Notes under the pieces: generated by a model
What the model was told of the DNA's origin: nothing
What the model saw: only the letters and a program-made list of their open reading frames with translations
Databases searched by the model: none
Source: Zeimonas sp032027205
GTDB taxonomy: Bacteria; Pseudomonadota; Gammaproteobacteria; Burkholderiales; Burkholderiaceae_E
Assembly: GCA_032027205.1 (NCBI GenBank)
Contig: JAVSMN010000001.1
Coordinates: forward strand, 2,279,254-2,343,253
DNA length: 64,000 bases
Reading direction: 5' to 3'
Translations under genes and position numbers: made by a program
Shown here: in pieces, positions 45,802-54,315 of the stretch
How the letters are laid out: the number at the start of each line of letters is the position of its first letter
How positions within the stretch are numbered: the stretch's first letter is position 1

Positions 45802-46421
45802 GGCCTGCTCGCCTCCATCGTCTGCATCGTTTCGCCGCGGTCGCCGAGGAACTCCTGCACCGACGCGACGCCAAGCTCGCGCGCCGTGAACAGGCTCTCG
45901 AGCTGCTCGCGCGAGTTGACGAGCCCCTTGGCGCGCACGCGCCCGGCTTCGTCGACGAGCACCGCGTAGGGCAGCTTGCCGATCCGGTAGGACATGCCGA
46001 GCTCGGTGGACAGCACGTACGGGAAGGCGGTCAGCCCGGCGCGCGCGCGGAACGCTTCGTGCTCGTCGCGTTCGCCGTCGCTGGCGAAGGCAAGCTCGAG
46101 CCAGCTGCGCTCGTCGGCGGCGATGCGCTGCAGGATCGGCAGCAGCTTCTTGCACACCGGGCAGGTGGGCGACAGGAAGAAGAGCAGCAGGCTCTTGTCG
46201 CGCGCGCCGCCGGTGGCGAAGGCGCCTCCGTCGAGCGTTTCCAGCGCGAGCGCCGGCGCGACGTCGCCGACCTTCGGGCCGGCGTCGAGCATCAGCGCGC
46301 CCATCGGTGCGATGCGTTCGTAGAGCACGCCGATCTGGCGAGCGAGCGCGTAGACGGTGGCGAGCAGCGCGAGCACCGCCGCCCACAGGACGAGGTTCGA
46401 GACGATCAGGGCTTCGGTCAT
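45798..46421 (-). CDS. aauD: MauD-type thioredoxin-like protein for light-chain maturation
   Basis: A 207-aa protein with an N-terminal membrane anchor (about 5-25) and a periplasmic thioredoxin fold containing the active-site CPVC (LFFLSPTCPVCKKLLPIL). MauD/AauD keeps the many disulfides of the small subunit correctly formed; without it the light chain is degraded (family knowledge). It is coupled by ATGA overlaps to aauE upstream and aauA downstream, the standard BEDA order. Confidence 0.92.
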   Translation of the reverse strand: MTEALIVSNLVLWAAVLALLATVYALARQIGVLYERIAPMGALMLDAGPKVGDVAPALALETLDGGAFATGGARDKSLLLFFLSPTCPVCKKLLPILQRIAADERSWLELAFASDGERDEHEAFRARAGLTAFPYVLSTELGMSYRIGKLPYAVLVDEAGRVRAKGLVNSREQLESLFTARELGVASVQEFLGDRGETMQTMEASRP

Positions 46422-46990
46422 CGGCGGGTCCCCGGCGAGGGCAGGCGGTTGGCGTGCGGCGAGAAGCGCTGTGCGTCGGACAGCAGCTCTTCGACGGCCG
46501 CATAGACGAACCACAGCGCGGCCGCCGCGAAGGTGGCGGTGAAGGCGTCGAGCCAGACGAGAGCGCGCGACGCGGCGGGCGCCGCCGCGAGCGCGCAGGC
46601 GGCCAACAGCACGGCATTGCGCGCGGGCAGGCGCCAGGACAGCGTCTGCCTATGCCCAGGTCCGCCGCAGCCGCAATCGATGTCGGTACGCCCGCGCAGC
46701 AAATTGACGACGACGGCGCCGGTGACGCATGCGACGAGCGCAGCGGCGAGCAGCGCGCCGGGCAGGCGCGTGGTGGGCACGACGAGCAGCCCCGCGGCGA
46801 GCGCCTCGGCGAAGGGCAGCAGCAAGCCGACGGCGCGCGCGGCCGGCGACGGCAGCAGCCGGTAACGATCGACCGCGAACGCGAAGGCTTCGAGGTCGGC
46901 GAACTTGGACCACGCGCCGACGGCCAGCACGAGCGCGAGCGCGCCCGCGACGGCGTGGCCGAGCACGGGATCGAGCGCAGGCAGCGCCAT
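46418..46990 (-). CDS. aauE: MauE-type membrane protein (DoxX-like)
   Basis: A 190-aa protein with four to five transmembrane helices and a cytoplasmic or periplasmic IDCGCGG cysteine motif, the hallmark of MauE proteins. It works with MauD in export, folding and disulfide formation of the light chain. It starts at the stop of the heavy-chain gene (TGATG, 1-bp overlap) and ends in a 4-bp overlap with aauD. The C-terminal 30 residues are basic. Confidence 0.9.
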   Translation of the reverse strand: MALPALDPVLGHAVAGALALVLAVGAWSKFADLEAFAFAVDRYRLLPSPAARAVGLLLPFAEALAAGLLVVPTTRLPGALLAAALVACVTGAVVVNLLRGRTDIDCGCGGPGHRQTLSWRLPARNAVLLAACALAAAPAASRALVWLDAFTATFAAAALWFVYAAVEELLSDAQRFSPHANRLPSPGTRR

Positions 46991-48138
46991 CACTGCATCT
47001 CGATCAACGTGCCCGCCTCGGCGACGCCGTCCATGCGCTGCACGACGCGCGGCTTGTCGCCGGCGTCGATCAGCACCAGCCCCATCGTCATCGCGTCGAG
47101 CGCGACCAGGCGCGGCGCACCTTTCTGGATTGCCGTGACCGAGATCGCGTTGTTGCCGGGAATGCGCGCGATGCGCTTCTTCGTTGCGAGGTCGAAGGCC
47201 CAGATCTCCGCGGCCGGGTTCTTGTGCGAGCCCTCCTGGCCGTCGGGGTGCATCAGCACGTACATCCGGCCGCTCTTCGCGTGGACGGCGAACAGTTGGT
47301 AGCCGCCGGGGCGCCACGCCTTCTTCGCGTCGGCGGTGCCGATCAGCGACCAACTGCCGATCGCCCGCGGCTTCTCCGCGGAAAGATCGACCTCGTACAC
47401 CTTGCCCAGGAACGAGACGAAGAAGAATCGGTCGCCGACCGTTTCGGCGTGGACGAAGACCGGATCCACGTCGGCATCGAAGAAGCGCTCGCTGCGCTCG
47501 CGCGAGGCGAGTGCGCCGCGCTCGTCGAGCGTGATCGTCTCCATCGTTCCGTCGCCGCACAGCGTGGCGAAGCGGTTCGGCGCGCTCGGCACCGGCAGCG
47601 CGAGCCAGCAGCCGGAGTTCGCCACCTCGCTCGCCAGCTTGCGTTCGCGCAGGTCGACGATGCTGATCGAACTGGCCGGCGTGGCGTTCTGCACGTAGAG
47701 CCAGCGCGAATCGGGCGAGACGCTGATCATTCCCTTGTAGTTCAGCGCCTGCGCGCGCCGTTCCGGGATCGGGATCTCGCCGATGAACGACAGCGTTTCC
47801 GCATCCCAGATGTCGATGACGTCGGCGCGCGTGCCCCGCCACAGACGCGGGTAATAGGTGGTCGAGACGTAGATGCGCTTGCGGTCGGGCGACAGCACTG
47901 CCTGTCCGGCGTAGCCTAGCGGGATCTGGCCGACGTAGCGCGCGGCGTCGACGTCGACCACGTGCAGGCGTCCGTCGACGATGTGCTGGATCGCGATATC
48001 GGACACGTACGCACGAGTCGGACCGGCCGGCGGCGCAGTGTGCACCGTTTGTTTCTCGGGAAACGATTGCGCCGATGCTGCGCTGATTCCAAGAGCCAGC
48101 AGCGACGCCTGGAGCACGCGTGCGGCGAATCGGTTCAT
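46990..48138 (-). CDS. aauB: Aromatic amine dehydrogenase heavy (alpha) chain
   Basis: A 382-aa periplasmic beta-propeller subunit. Signal peptide to about residue 23 (SAASA). Typical features are AYVSDIAIQHIVDGRLHVVD, GYAGQAVLSPDRKRIYVSTT, the conserved RGTRADVIDIWDAETL and the C-terminal AEAGTLIEMQ. With the AauA light chain it forms an alpha2beta2 enzyme that deaminates amines to aldehydes and passes electrons to a copper protein or cytochrome. No azurin/amicyanin gene is in the window, so the neighbouring cytochrome c may be the acceptor. It is the first gene of the locus, facing the AraC gene. Confidence 0.93.
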   Translation of the reverse strand: MNRFAARVLQASLLALGISAASAQSFPEKQTVHTAPPAGPTRAYVSDIAIQHIVDGRLHVVDVDAARYVGQIPLGYAGQAVLSPDRKRIYVSTTYYPRLWRGTRADVIDIWDAETLSFIGEIPIPERRAQALNYKGMISVSPDSRWLYVQNATPASSISIVDLRERKLASEVANSGCWLALPVPSAPNRFATLCGDGTMETITLDERGALASRERSERFFDADVDPVFVHAETVGDRFFFVSFLGKVYEVDLSAEKPRAIGSWSLIGTADAKKAWRPGGYQLFAVHAKSGRMYVLMHPDGQEGSHKNPAAEIWAFDLATKKRIARIPGNNAISVTAIQKGAPRLVALDAMTMGLVLIDAGDKPRVVQRMDGVAEAGTLIEMQ

Positions 48139-48219
48139 CACGGGAACACTCCTCGTTCGGTCGATTCTTCGTCGACTGGCAGCGATTCTAGGAGCAGGTT
48201 TCGGTGAGGCGTTAGCCGA

Positions 48220-48237
48220 AATCGGCAATCGATGAAA
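48220..48237. promoter_or_regulatory. Direct repeat 1 of a probable AraC-family site
   Basis: AATCGG-N5-GATGAAA, found twice in this divergent region in the same orientation (also 48290-48307). All 13 defined bases are identical. It lies 82 bp from the aauB start. The overlapping GCCGAAATCGGC (48215-48226) is a small palindrome. Confidence 0.5.
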
Positions 48238-48289
48238 ATGCGACCGGACGCGGCGGGCGCAGGCTCGGCCTTCCTTTCGGTATCGAAAA

Positions 48290-48307
48290 AATCGGTTGCA
48301 GATGAAA
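48290..48307. promoter_or_regulatory. Direct repeat 2 of a probable AraC-family site
   Basis: Second copy of AATCGG-N5-GATGAAA, 70 bp from the first (start to start). Same-orientation repeats are the usual form of AraC/XylS-family sites. It lies between the aau operon and the AraC gene. Confidence 0.5.
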
Positions 48308-48448
48308 CGAATTGGTGATTTCGGGGGTTGCCAAGCGCGTCGAAACGAGATTCAATCTGCCTCCCGCGGTCGTTTCCCGGCCCGGTCCCGGACAGTTGCG
48401 GCCGTCGGGTGTTTCCCGCGCGGCCGGCAACCGCGGAGAGCGACGACG

Positions 48449-49444
48449 ATGTGCATCGGCGAGCGGCCCCCGACGCAGTCCCAGCGCGACGAGTATTCGT
48501 TTGCGCGAATGCGCTCGCACGATGCGGACGAGCACGCCGCCCATTTGAGCGGCTGGGACCAGACCTACGAGCAGCTCACCCCGGGCCCCTTCGAGGGCTT
48601 CCTGTGCGAGGCGCTGTTCGCGGGAATCCAGCTGTTTCGCGAGACGACGAACCAATCGGTGCATCAACTCGGCTCGGGGCGTCCCGGCGCCTACATGTTC
48701 GGCGTTCCGGTTGCGCTGCAGGGCGAGGGTTGCTTCGACGGCCGGCCGGTCGGCCTCGATTCCGTGCTCGTGCTGCGCGATCGGCGCGGGCTGGATTTCC
48801 GCGCGCCGGTGCCGCTGGATCTCGTCGGCCTGTCGATGCCGATCGACGCGCTGCGCGACTACGCGCTCGAGATCGACCAGCGCGACATCGACGCCGACCT
48901 GTCTGGCGTTTCGGTAGCTTCGCCGGCGCCTGAACGCGTGCGTCGGCTGCGCGCGTTCCTGCTGCTCGCGCTCGAATCGATCTGCGGGCATCCGCAGAAG
49001 CTGCAACATCCGGTCACGCGGCGCGCGCTCGAGCACGCGGTCTATCGCAGCGTCGTCGACACCTTCACCGTGATGGGCGACGAGAGCGTTCCCGCGCCTG
49101 GGCCCACGCGCAGCCACTCGCTCGTCAGCCGCGCGCAGGAGTACATGCGCGAGCACGTGGACGAGCCGTTGACCATCGAAGACCTGTGCCGCGAGTTGCG
49201 GGTGAGCCGGCGCACGCTGCAGTACGGCTTTCGGGAGGTGCTGCGCCTGAATCCGGTGGCCTACCTGCGCGCCTTGCGGCTCAACGGCGTTCGCCGCGCG
49301 CTGCGAGCCCCCGTTCCGGGAACCAGCGTGCAGGACGTCGCGGCGCGCTGGGGCTTCTGGCACCTGAGCCACTTCGCCAGCGACTACCGTCGCATGTTCG
49401 GCGAGCTTCCCTCGGAGACGATGCACCGCGCCGCCTGCGCCTGA
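48449..49444 (+). CDS. AraC-family transcriptional regulator
   Basis: A 331-aa protein. The start at ATG 48449 follows GGAGAG at a good distance; the frame is open upstream to 48296 but that stretch is promoter. Residues about 30-200 form a cupin-like or AraC-binding-like N-terminal domain (AGIQLFRETTNQSVHQLG). The C-terminus has two HTH motifs (EPLTIEDLCRELRVSRRTLQ and SVQDVAARWGFWHLSHFASD) with the RRMFGELPSE signature. It is divergent from aauB and is the obvious activator of the amine dehydrogenase locus, likely responding to an aromatic amine. Confidence 0.9.
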   Translation: MCIGERPPTQSQRDEYSFARMRSHDADEHAAHLSGWDQTYEQLTPGPFEGFLCEALFAGIQLFRETTNQSVHQLGSGRPGAYMFGVPVALQGEGCFDGRPVGLDSVLVLRDRRGLDFRAPVPLDLVGLSMPIDALRDYALEIDQRDIDADLSGVSVASPAPERVRRLRAFLLLALESICGHPQKLQHPVTRRALEHAVYRSVVDTFTVMGDESVPAPGPTRSHSLVSRAQEYMREHVDEPLTIEDLCRELRVSRRTLQYGFREVLRLNPVAYLRALRLNGVRRALRAPVPGTSVQDVAARWGFWHLSHFASDYRRMFGELPSETMHRAACA

Positions 49445-49476
49445 AGTCGCTGCTGTCGGCGCTCGTCGGCGCCGAT

Positions 49477-50397
49477 TCAAGCAGGGTCTTGCAGTCCGTC
49501 GTCCGATTGGTCGGCGTCGGGTTCCTCCAGCGCAGCGGCGGCGCTCTGGATATCGAGCAGCTCAGCGGTGACCGCTGCCTGACGAGCCGTCTGGTGCCGG
49601 GCGCGCAGGTTTGCGAGGCGCTCCTCGACGTTGTGCGAGGCTGCCTCCATCGCGGCGAGCCGCGCGGCGTTCTCCGCAGCCAGCGAAGAACCGAACGCCT
49701 TGACGATCGCGAGCGCCATCCGCTGCCGGATCAGCCCGCGCAGCAGTTGCCGCGGGTCGGAGAGCTCCATCGGCAGCTTGTGGGTCTCCCAGGGCAGGCC
49801 ACTGAGCTCGTGCATCCAGCCGGAATCGACCGGCAGCACCTGCTCGCTGCACGGCTCGAAGCGCATCGAGCCGACCGGGCGCGCGTAGACGAGGCGCAGC
49901 CGACTCTCGTGCCCGGCGCGGCGGTCGGCGTCGACGAAGTCGAGGAGTTCGGCAACGGCCGCGTCGACTGCCTCGAGGCTGCTGGGCGCCGACACGAGTG
50001 CGTCGGGCGCCCGGCCCGCGCGCTGCAGTCGCCGGGCCACTCGGCGACCGACCGCGACGATGTGCACCGGCCCGCCCTCGATGGCGGCCTCGGCGAGGTG
50101 GCTCGTCGTGAAGCGGGCCATGCGGTCGTTGAATGCCCCGCACAGCCCGCGATCGGAGCCGAACACGACGGTGATCGAACTCGACGCGACGCCGGATTGC
50201 AGCGCCGCCATCTCGGGGTGCAGGTACAGCAGGGCGCGCGCGGCGAGGTCGAGGGTCAGCGTGGAGGCGTCGAGCGCGCGCATCGTCCGGCGGTACTGGT
50301 GCACTCGCACGGACGCGAGTCCCTTCATCGTCGTGACGAGGCCGCCCAGGGTGCTGGCCGTTTCCAGCTTCCTTCGCACGGTCTCGCGCGAGGTCAT
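49477..50397 (-). CDS. atpG: N-type ATPase gamma subunit
   Basis: A 306-aa central-stalk subunit. The N-terminal helix RETVRRKLETASTLGGLVTT, the Rossmann-like middle GSDRGLCGAFNDR and the long C-terminal helix AIVKAFGSSLAAENAARLAA, then MEAASHN, correspond to F1 gamma. It is the last gene of the operon, coupled to atpA by ATGA. Divergence from ordinary AtpG is typical of N-ATPases. Confidence 0.88.
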   Translation of the reverse strand: MTSRETVRRKLETASTLGGLVTTMKGLASVRVHQYRRTMRALDASTLTLDLAARALLYLHPEMAALQSGVASSSITVVFGSDRGLCGAFNDRMARFTTSHLAEAAIEGGPVHIVAVGRRVARRLQRAGRAPDALVSAPSSLEAVDAAVAELLDFVDADRRAGHESRLRLVYARPVGSMRFEPCSEQVLPVDSGWMHELSGLPWETHKLPMELSDPRQLLRGLIRQRMALAIVKAFGSSLAAENAARLAAMEAASHNVEERLANLRARHQTARQAAVTAELLDIQSAAAALEEPDADQSDDGLQDPA

Positions 50398-51932
50398 GCG
50401 TCGGCCCAGGCGCCTGTGACGACGTTGCGCGCGAAATCGAGCAGGGCTTCGCGGTCGTCGTCGTTCAGTGACTGGCCGCTTTCGATGCGCGCGCACACGT
50501 TCGGCAGCCGTAGACGCACCTCGCGGCGTACGACGCGCTCGATCGCGGCGACCTGCGTCCTCGGCACCGCATCGAACACTCCCGCATCCGCCGCCAGCAG
50601 GACCACGATCTGCTCGGCGACGGGTATCGGCTCGAGCGCGCCCTGCTTGAGCACCTCGCGCACCCGCCTTCCGCGCGTCAGCGTTTCGCGCGTGCTCTCG
50701 TCGAGCTCGGCGCCGAGCCGCGCGAAGCTCTCCAGCTCCTGGAACTGGGCGTAGGACAGGCGCAGACCGCCGGCCACCGCGCGGTAGGCAGGGCGCTGCG
50801 CCTTGCCGCCAACCCGGGACACCGAGAGTCCGATGTCGACGGCGGGCACCTGGCCGAGTCGGAACAGCTCGGACGACAGCACGATCTGGCCGTCGGTGAT
50901 CGAGATCAGGTTGGTCGGGACATAGGCGGCGAGATCGCGTTCCTGCGTCTCGACGATCGGCAGCGCGGTGAGCGAGCCGCCGCCGCGCGCGTCATTCAGT
51001 TGCGTGGCGCGTTCGAGCAGGCGCGAGTGCAGATAGAAAATGTCGCCCGGGTAGGCTTCGCGGCCGGGCGGTCGGCGCAGCAGCAGCGAGACCTCGCGAT
51101 GCGCCCTGGCGTGCTGGACGAGGTCGTCGAGAATCACCAGCACGTGCCTGCCGGCCTGCATCCAGGCTTCCGCCATGCTCATCGCCGCGAACGGCGCGAT
51201 CTGCCTCAACCCCGGCTCGGCCTCGGAGGGCGCTACCAACACGGTCGTGTAGGCGAGCGCCCCATTGCGCCGCAGCGTCGCGACGGTGCGCGCCACCTCG
51301 GCGCCTCGCCGGCCGATCGAGCAGTACACGCACAGCACCCGGGTGTCGCGCTGCGCGAGGATGGCGCTCAGCGCCACCGAGGTCTTGCCCGTCTGGCGGT
51401 CTCCGACGATGAGCTCGCGCTGCCCGCGCCCGATCGGAAAGAGGGCGTCAACCACTTTCACGCCCGTCTGGAGCGGCACGCTGACCGGGGCGCGGTCGTG
51501 GATTGGCGTGGCCGGCCGCTCGACCGGAAGGCGCTCGCGCGAATCGACCGGGGCGCCTCCGTCGAGCGGCCGGCCCAGCGGGTCGATCACGCGACCCAGC
51601 AGCGGATCGCCGACCGGTACGTCGAGCACCCGCCCGGTGCGCCGGACCGCGGCTCCGGCGTGCACCTCGTGCGACCCGGCGAGCAGCACGACGCCGATCG
51701 ACTTCTCGCGCAGGTCGGTGACGAGGCCAATGGCGCCGCGGCCCAGCATCACGGTCTCGTCGGCCACCGCGCCCGGCAGGCCGGTCACCGTGGCCACTCC
51801 ACGCGCGACGGCCGTGACCTGTCCGACTTCATCGAGCACCAGCCCGGCAGACACCTCGCGGCGGGCGGCGTCGAGGGCCTCGAGGCCCGACAGGAGCGCG
51901 GCGGCGACCTCTTCCTCGTCCCGTTTGGTCAT
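50394..51932 (-). CDS. atpA: N-type ATPase alpha subunit
   Basis: A 512-aa non-catalytic nucleotide-binding subunit of the F1-like head. The P-loop is GDRQTGKTS. Family blocks are LQTGVKVVDALFPIGRGQRE, YCSIGRRGAEVA and LPIVETQERDLAAYVPTNLI followed by SITDGQI. It starts at ATG 51932, overlapping the atpF stop by 4 bp. The gene order (b, then alpha, without a delta gene between) marks the alternative N-type operon, not the housekeeping atpIBEFHAGDC. Confidence 0.93.
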   Translation of the reverse strand: MTKRDEEEVAAALLSGLEALDAARREVSAGLVLDEVGQVTAVARGVATVTGLPGAVADETVMLGRGAIGLVTDLREKSIGVVLLAGSHEVHAGAAVRRTGRVLDVPVGDPLLGRVIDPLGRPLDGGAPVDSRERLPVERPATPIHDRAPVSVPLQTGVKVVDALFPIGRGQRELIVGDRQTGKTSVALSAILAQRDTRVLCVYCSIGRRGAEVARTVATLRRNGALAYTTVLVAPSEAEPGLRQIAPFAAMSMAEAWMQAGRHVLVILDDLVQHARAHREVSLLLRRPPGREAYPGDIFYLHSRLLERATQLNDARGGGSLTALPIVETQERDLAAYVPTNLISITDGQIVLSSELFRLGQVPAVDIGLSVSRVGGKAQRPAYRAVAGGLRLSYAQFQELESFARLGAELDESTRETLTRGRRVREVLKQGALEPIPVAEQIVVLLAADAGVFDAVPRTQVAAIERVVRREVRLRLPNVCARIESGQSLNDDDREALLDFARNVVTGAWADA

Positions 51933-52723
51933 CGCTCTTGCGCCATGATGGGCGCGCCGGTCGACGGGGCGATCTCGCGGACGGTGTCGAGCGCCGTCGC
52001 GAACGAACGCTCCAGTGTTCCCAGCCGGGCGGCGGCGCTGCCGTCGAGGCGCAAGCCGCCCGCCTCGAGCACCACGCCGAGAAGCAGGTCGGGGTCGATG
52101 GCGAAGCTCACGCTCTGCGCACCGAGCAGTTCGCGCAGCGACAGGCGGGCCGTGTCGGCGGTGTCGGGCGCAAGCGGGCGGGGAGTCACGACCCTCACTG
52201 TGCCTCGCGCGGCTTGTGCGAGGCTGCTGCGCTGCTCGCGCGGCAGCGCGCGCAGGCGCTCCTCGAAGCGCGCCCATGCCGGGTGGTCGAGCTCGGCGCC
52301 CGCCACCGATGCGACCGTGGCCCTGACCTCGTCGACGACGAGGTTCGAGACGCGCGTCATCAGCTCGCCGGTCACGCGCCCGACGTCGCGCTCGACGGCC
52401 TTGACGGCGGCGACGCGCAGTTCGTTCGCTTCGCGCTCGATGGCTGCGAGCTGCTGCTCGCGCTTCTCGTCGGCCTCGCGCAGCGCGGTCGCGAGATGCT
52501 CGCCGCGTTCGCGCTCGAATTTCTCTCGTTCCCGTTGAAGCGCCGCGTGCTCCGCGGCCGCCTCGTCGGCCAGGCGACGCGCCTCGTACAGCGGCGCCGC
52601 CGTTCGCTTCTCGCGTTCGTCCATCACGCGAAGGAGCGGGCCGTACAGGAACACGCGCAGCAGTATCAGCAGCAACGCGAAGTTGACGAGCTGCGCCGCG
52701 AGCGTGAACCAGTCGACAGTCAT
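51929..52723 (-). CDS. atpF: N-type ATPase b subunit with delta/OSCP-like C-terminal extension
   Basis: A 264-aa peripheral-stalk subunit, much longer than the usual 156 aa. There is a single TM helix at about 8-27, then a long charged coiled coil (about 40-135). Residues about 205-245 (FAIDPDLLLGVVLEAGGLRL then DGSAAARL) resemble the C-terminal domain of F1 delta/OSCP (vDpsLiGGv...gg...DgS...rL). As the operon has no delta gene, this fused part probably replaces it. Confidence 0.88.
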   Translation of the reverse strand: MTVDWFTLAAQLVNFALLLILLRVFLYGPLLRVMDEREKRTAAPLYEARRLADEAAAEHAALQREREKFERERGEHLATALREADEKREQQLAAIEREANELRVAAVKAVERDVGRVTGELMTRVSNLVVDEVRATVASVAGAELDHPAWARFEERLRALPREQRSSLAQAARGTVRVVTPRPLAPDTADTARLSLRELLGAQSVSFAIDPDLLLGVVLEAGGLRLDGSAAARLGTLERSFATALDTVREIAPSTGAPIMAQER

Positions 52724-52739
52724 CGCACGTGCGCCGCGA

Positions 52740-53003
52740 TCAGCCCGCGGCGTTCCAGAACGGGTTGGCGAAGATCAGGATCAGCGACACCACGAAGCAG
52801 TAGATGCCGCTGGTCTCGATCATGGCGAGTCCGACGAACATCGCCCGCGAGATCGAGGCAGTCTCGTCGGGCTGCTGCGCGATGCTTCGCAGCCCCTCCG
52901 CCACCGCGCGGCCCTCGGCGAGCGCAGCCAGGCCGGCGCCGATGGCGACGGTGAGCCCTGCGGTGACTACCGAGACGACGGCGATGAGGGACATGTCGGT
53001 CAC
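52740..53003 (-). CDS. atpE: N-type ATPase c subunit
   Basis: An 87-aa two-helix proteolipid. The GTG start at 53003 overlaps the atpB stop (GTGA); ATG 52994 is an alternative. The ion-binding carboxylate is E63 in helix 2 (GLAMIETSGIYCF), followed by T64, S65 and Y68, as in sodium-type c-rings. The helix 1 Gln of sodium c-rings is not present, but a second carboxylate E30 (ALAEGRAVAEG) is. This two-carboxylate arrangement is characteristic of N-ATPase rotors. Ion specificity (Na+ or H+) cannot be settled by eye; an N-type ring of Burkholderia pseudomallei was reported as H+-specific (recalled). Confidence 0.93.
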   Translation of the reverse strand: MTDMSLIAVVSVVTAGLTVAIGAGLAALAEGRAVAEGLRSIAQQPDETASISRAMFVGLAMIETSGIYCFVVSLILIFANPFWNAAG

Positions 53004-53695
53004 GCAGATTCTCCTTTCGACAAGCGCTTTCCGGACTCGGACATCCCGGCGCCGATGTAGACGAGCGCCAGCACGGTGAAGATATACGCCTGCAGCACGC
53101 CCATCAGCAGTCCGAGCGCGTGCATCAGGACGGGGAACGCCAGCGGCGCTACGACGAGCAGGACCGCAACCATCATTGAGCTGCTCATCACGTTGCCGAA
53201 CAGGCGCACGGCAAGGGCCAGCGTCCTTGTTGCCTCGCCGAGGATCGTGAAGGGCAGCATCAGCGGCATCGGCTCCACGTAGGTGCGCAGGTAGCGGCGC
53301 AGGCCGACCTGAGAGATGCCGAAGGCCGGTACGGCGAGCAGTACCGCCAGCGCGAGCGCTGCCGTGGTCGTCAACGAGCCGGTCGGCGGGCGGAAGCCCG
53401 GGACGACGCTGAGCACGTTCGAAGCGAGGATGAAGAGGAACAGCGTGCCGACGAACGCCAGGTACCGCCGCGGTTCCTGGCGCGTGATGTCGCGAATGTG
53501 GTCGAGCACGAACGTGATGAGCGCCTCGAGCACGAGTTGTGCCCTGCCGATCGGAGGCTCGACCCGCAGGCTGCGGCGCACGGCGAGCGAGACGCCGACC
53601 AGCAGCGCCATGACAATCCACGTGAACACGAGCGTGGCGCTGATGTCCAGCGGCCCGACGCTGAAGTAGACGATCTCGTCCGGCGACAGCTTCAT
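53000..53695 (-). CDS. atpB: N-type ATPase a subunit
   Basis: A 231-aa membrane stator with about six helices. The essential Arg lies in LGEATRTLALAVRLFGNVMS (RLFGN). N-terminal ISATLVFTWIVMALLVG and the C-terminal VLQAYIFTVLALVYIGAGM are typical. ATGA overlap with atpR and GTGA overlap with atpE. Confidence 0.92.
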   Translation of the reverse strand: MKLSPDEIVYFSVGPLDISATLVFTWIVMALLVGVSLAVRRSLRVEPPIGRAQLVLEALITFVLDHIRDITRQEPRRYLAFVGTLFLFILASNVLSVVPGFRPPTGSLTTTAALALAVLLAVPAFGISQVGLRRYLRTYVEPMPLMLPFTILGEATRTLALAVRLFGNVMSSSMMVAVLLVVAPLAFPVLMHALGLLMGVLQAYIFTVLALVYIGAGMSESGKRLSKGESA

Positions 53696-53979
53696 TCCGC
53701 TCGCTTCTCCCGTCCCAGCAGCGCGTACGTCACCAGCGGCCTTGCGGCGATGAATGCGGCAAGTGCGCCCGCGAGCACCCACGCGCCGTGCCGTGCGAGC
53801 AGCAGGAATCCGGCGCCCACGACGACCAGGCGCAGCAGGAAGCTGCTGACGATCCACGCCCACGGTCGCCGGGCGCGACTCGCGCGGCGGAGGGTCGCCC
53901 ATAGACCGACGTAGAACGCCGAGCCCAGCGCCAGCCCGGCCAGTGCGCCGAGCAGCAGGCCCGGGGCCGCCTGCGTCAC
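53692..53979 (-). CDS. atpR: N-type ATPase accessory membrane subunit AtpR
   Basis: A 95-aa protein with three hydrophobic segments (about 5-28, 43-63, 67-88) and a GLLLGALAGLALGSAFYVGL start typical of AtpR. It is found only in N-ATPase operons, between atpQ and atpB, and probably assists c-ring assembly or ion supply. Its stop overlaps the atpB start. Confidence 0.85.
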   Translation of the reverse strand: MTQAAPGLLLGALAGLALGSAFYVGLWATLRRASRARRPWAWIVSSFLLRLVVVGAGFLLLARHGAWVLAGALAAFIAARPLVTYALLGREKRAE

Positions 53980-54018
53980 GCCGCCGGCCCCCGCCCGCGC
54001 AGGAGGACGAGCGCGACG

Positions 54019-54315
54019 TCAACGGTCACGTTCGAGCTCCCGGCCTACCCAGTACCACGCGGTAAGGCAGCCGACCAGCAGGCCCACGGCAAGCAGCGTG
54101 AGCGTCCACGACACGTCGCCGCCCCAGCGGCGGTCGAGCCACACGCCCGCTGCCACGCCCAGCAGCGTGGGCACCGCGATCGACCAGCCGACGATGCCGC
54201 TCGTCCCGAGGCCCCGCTCGATGTTGGGCCGACCCTCGCGGCGCGAGCGCAGCTTGTCGGCCTGCTTGCGCGTGACGATGTCGAGGAGGTCGTCGCGCCT
54301 CTTTCGTGCCGTCAT
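54019..54315 (-). CDS. atpQ: N-type ATPase accessory membrane subunit AtpQ (AtpI-like)
   Basis: A 98-aa protein with a basic N-terminus (TARKRRDDLLDIVTRKQADK) and two membrane helices. It resembles AtpI/Fo-assembly proteins: GIVGWSIAVPTLLGVAAGVW, LDRRWGG. ATGA overlap with atpC; 39 bp before atpR. Position and size fit AtpQ. Confidence 0.85.
   Translation of the reverse strand: MTARKRRDDLLDIVTRKQADKLRSRREGRPNIERGLGTSGIVGWSIAVPTLLGVAAGVWLDRRWGGDVSWTLTLLAVGLLVGCLTAWYWVGRELERDR

Noticed and set aside
45262..48138. Methylamine dehydrogenase (mauBEDA)
   Set aside because: Gene order is the same, but light-chain wording (GFLCSCCGG, CGRCLCNT, NDINWCM) and the aldehyde dehydrogenase fit aromatic amine dehydrogenase better. 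Not fully excluded.
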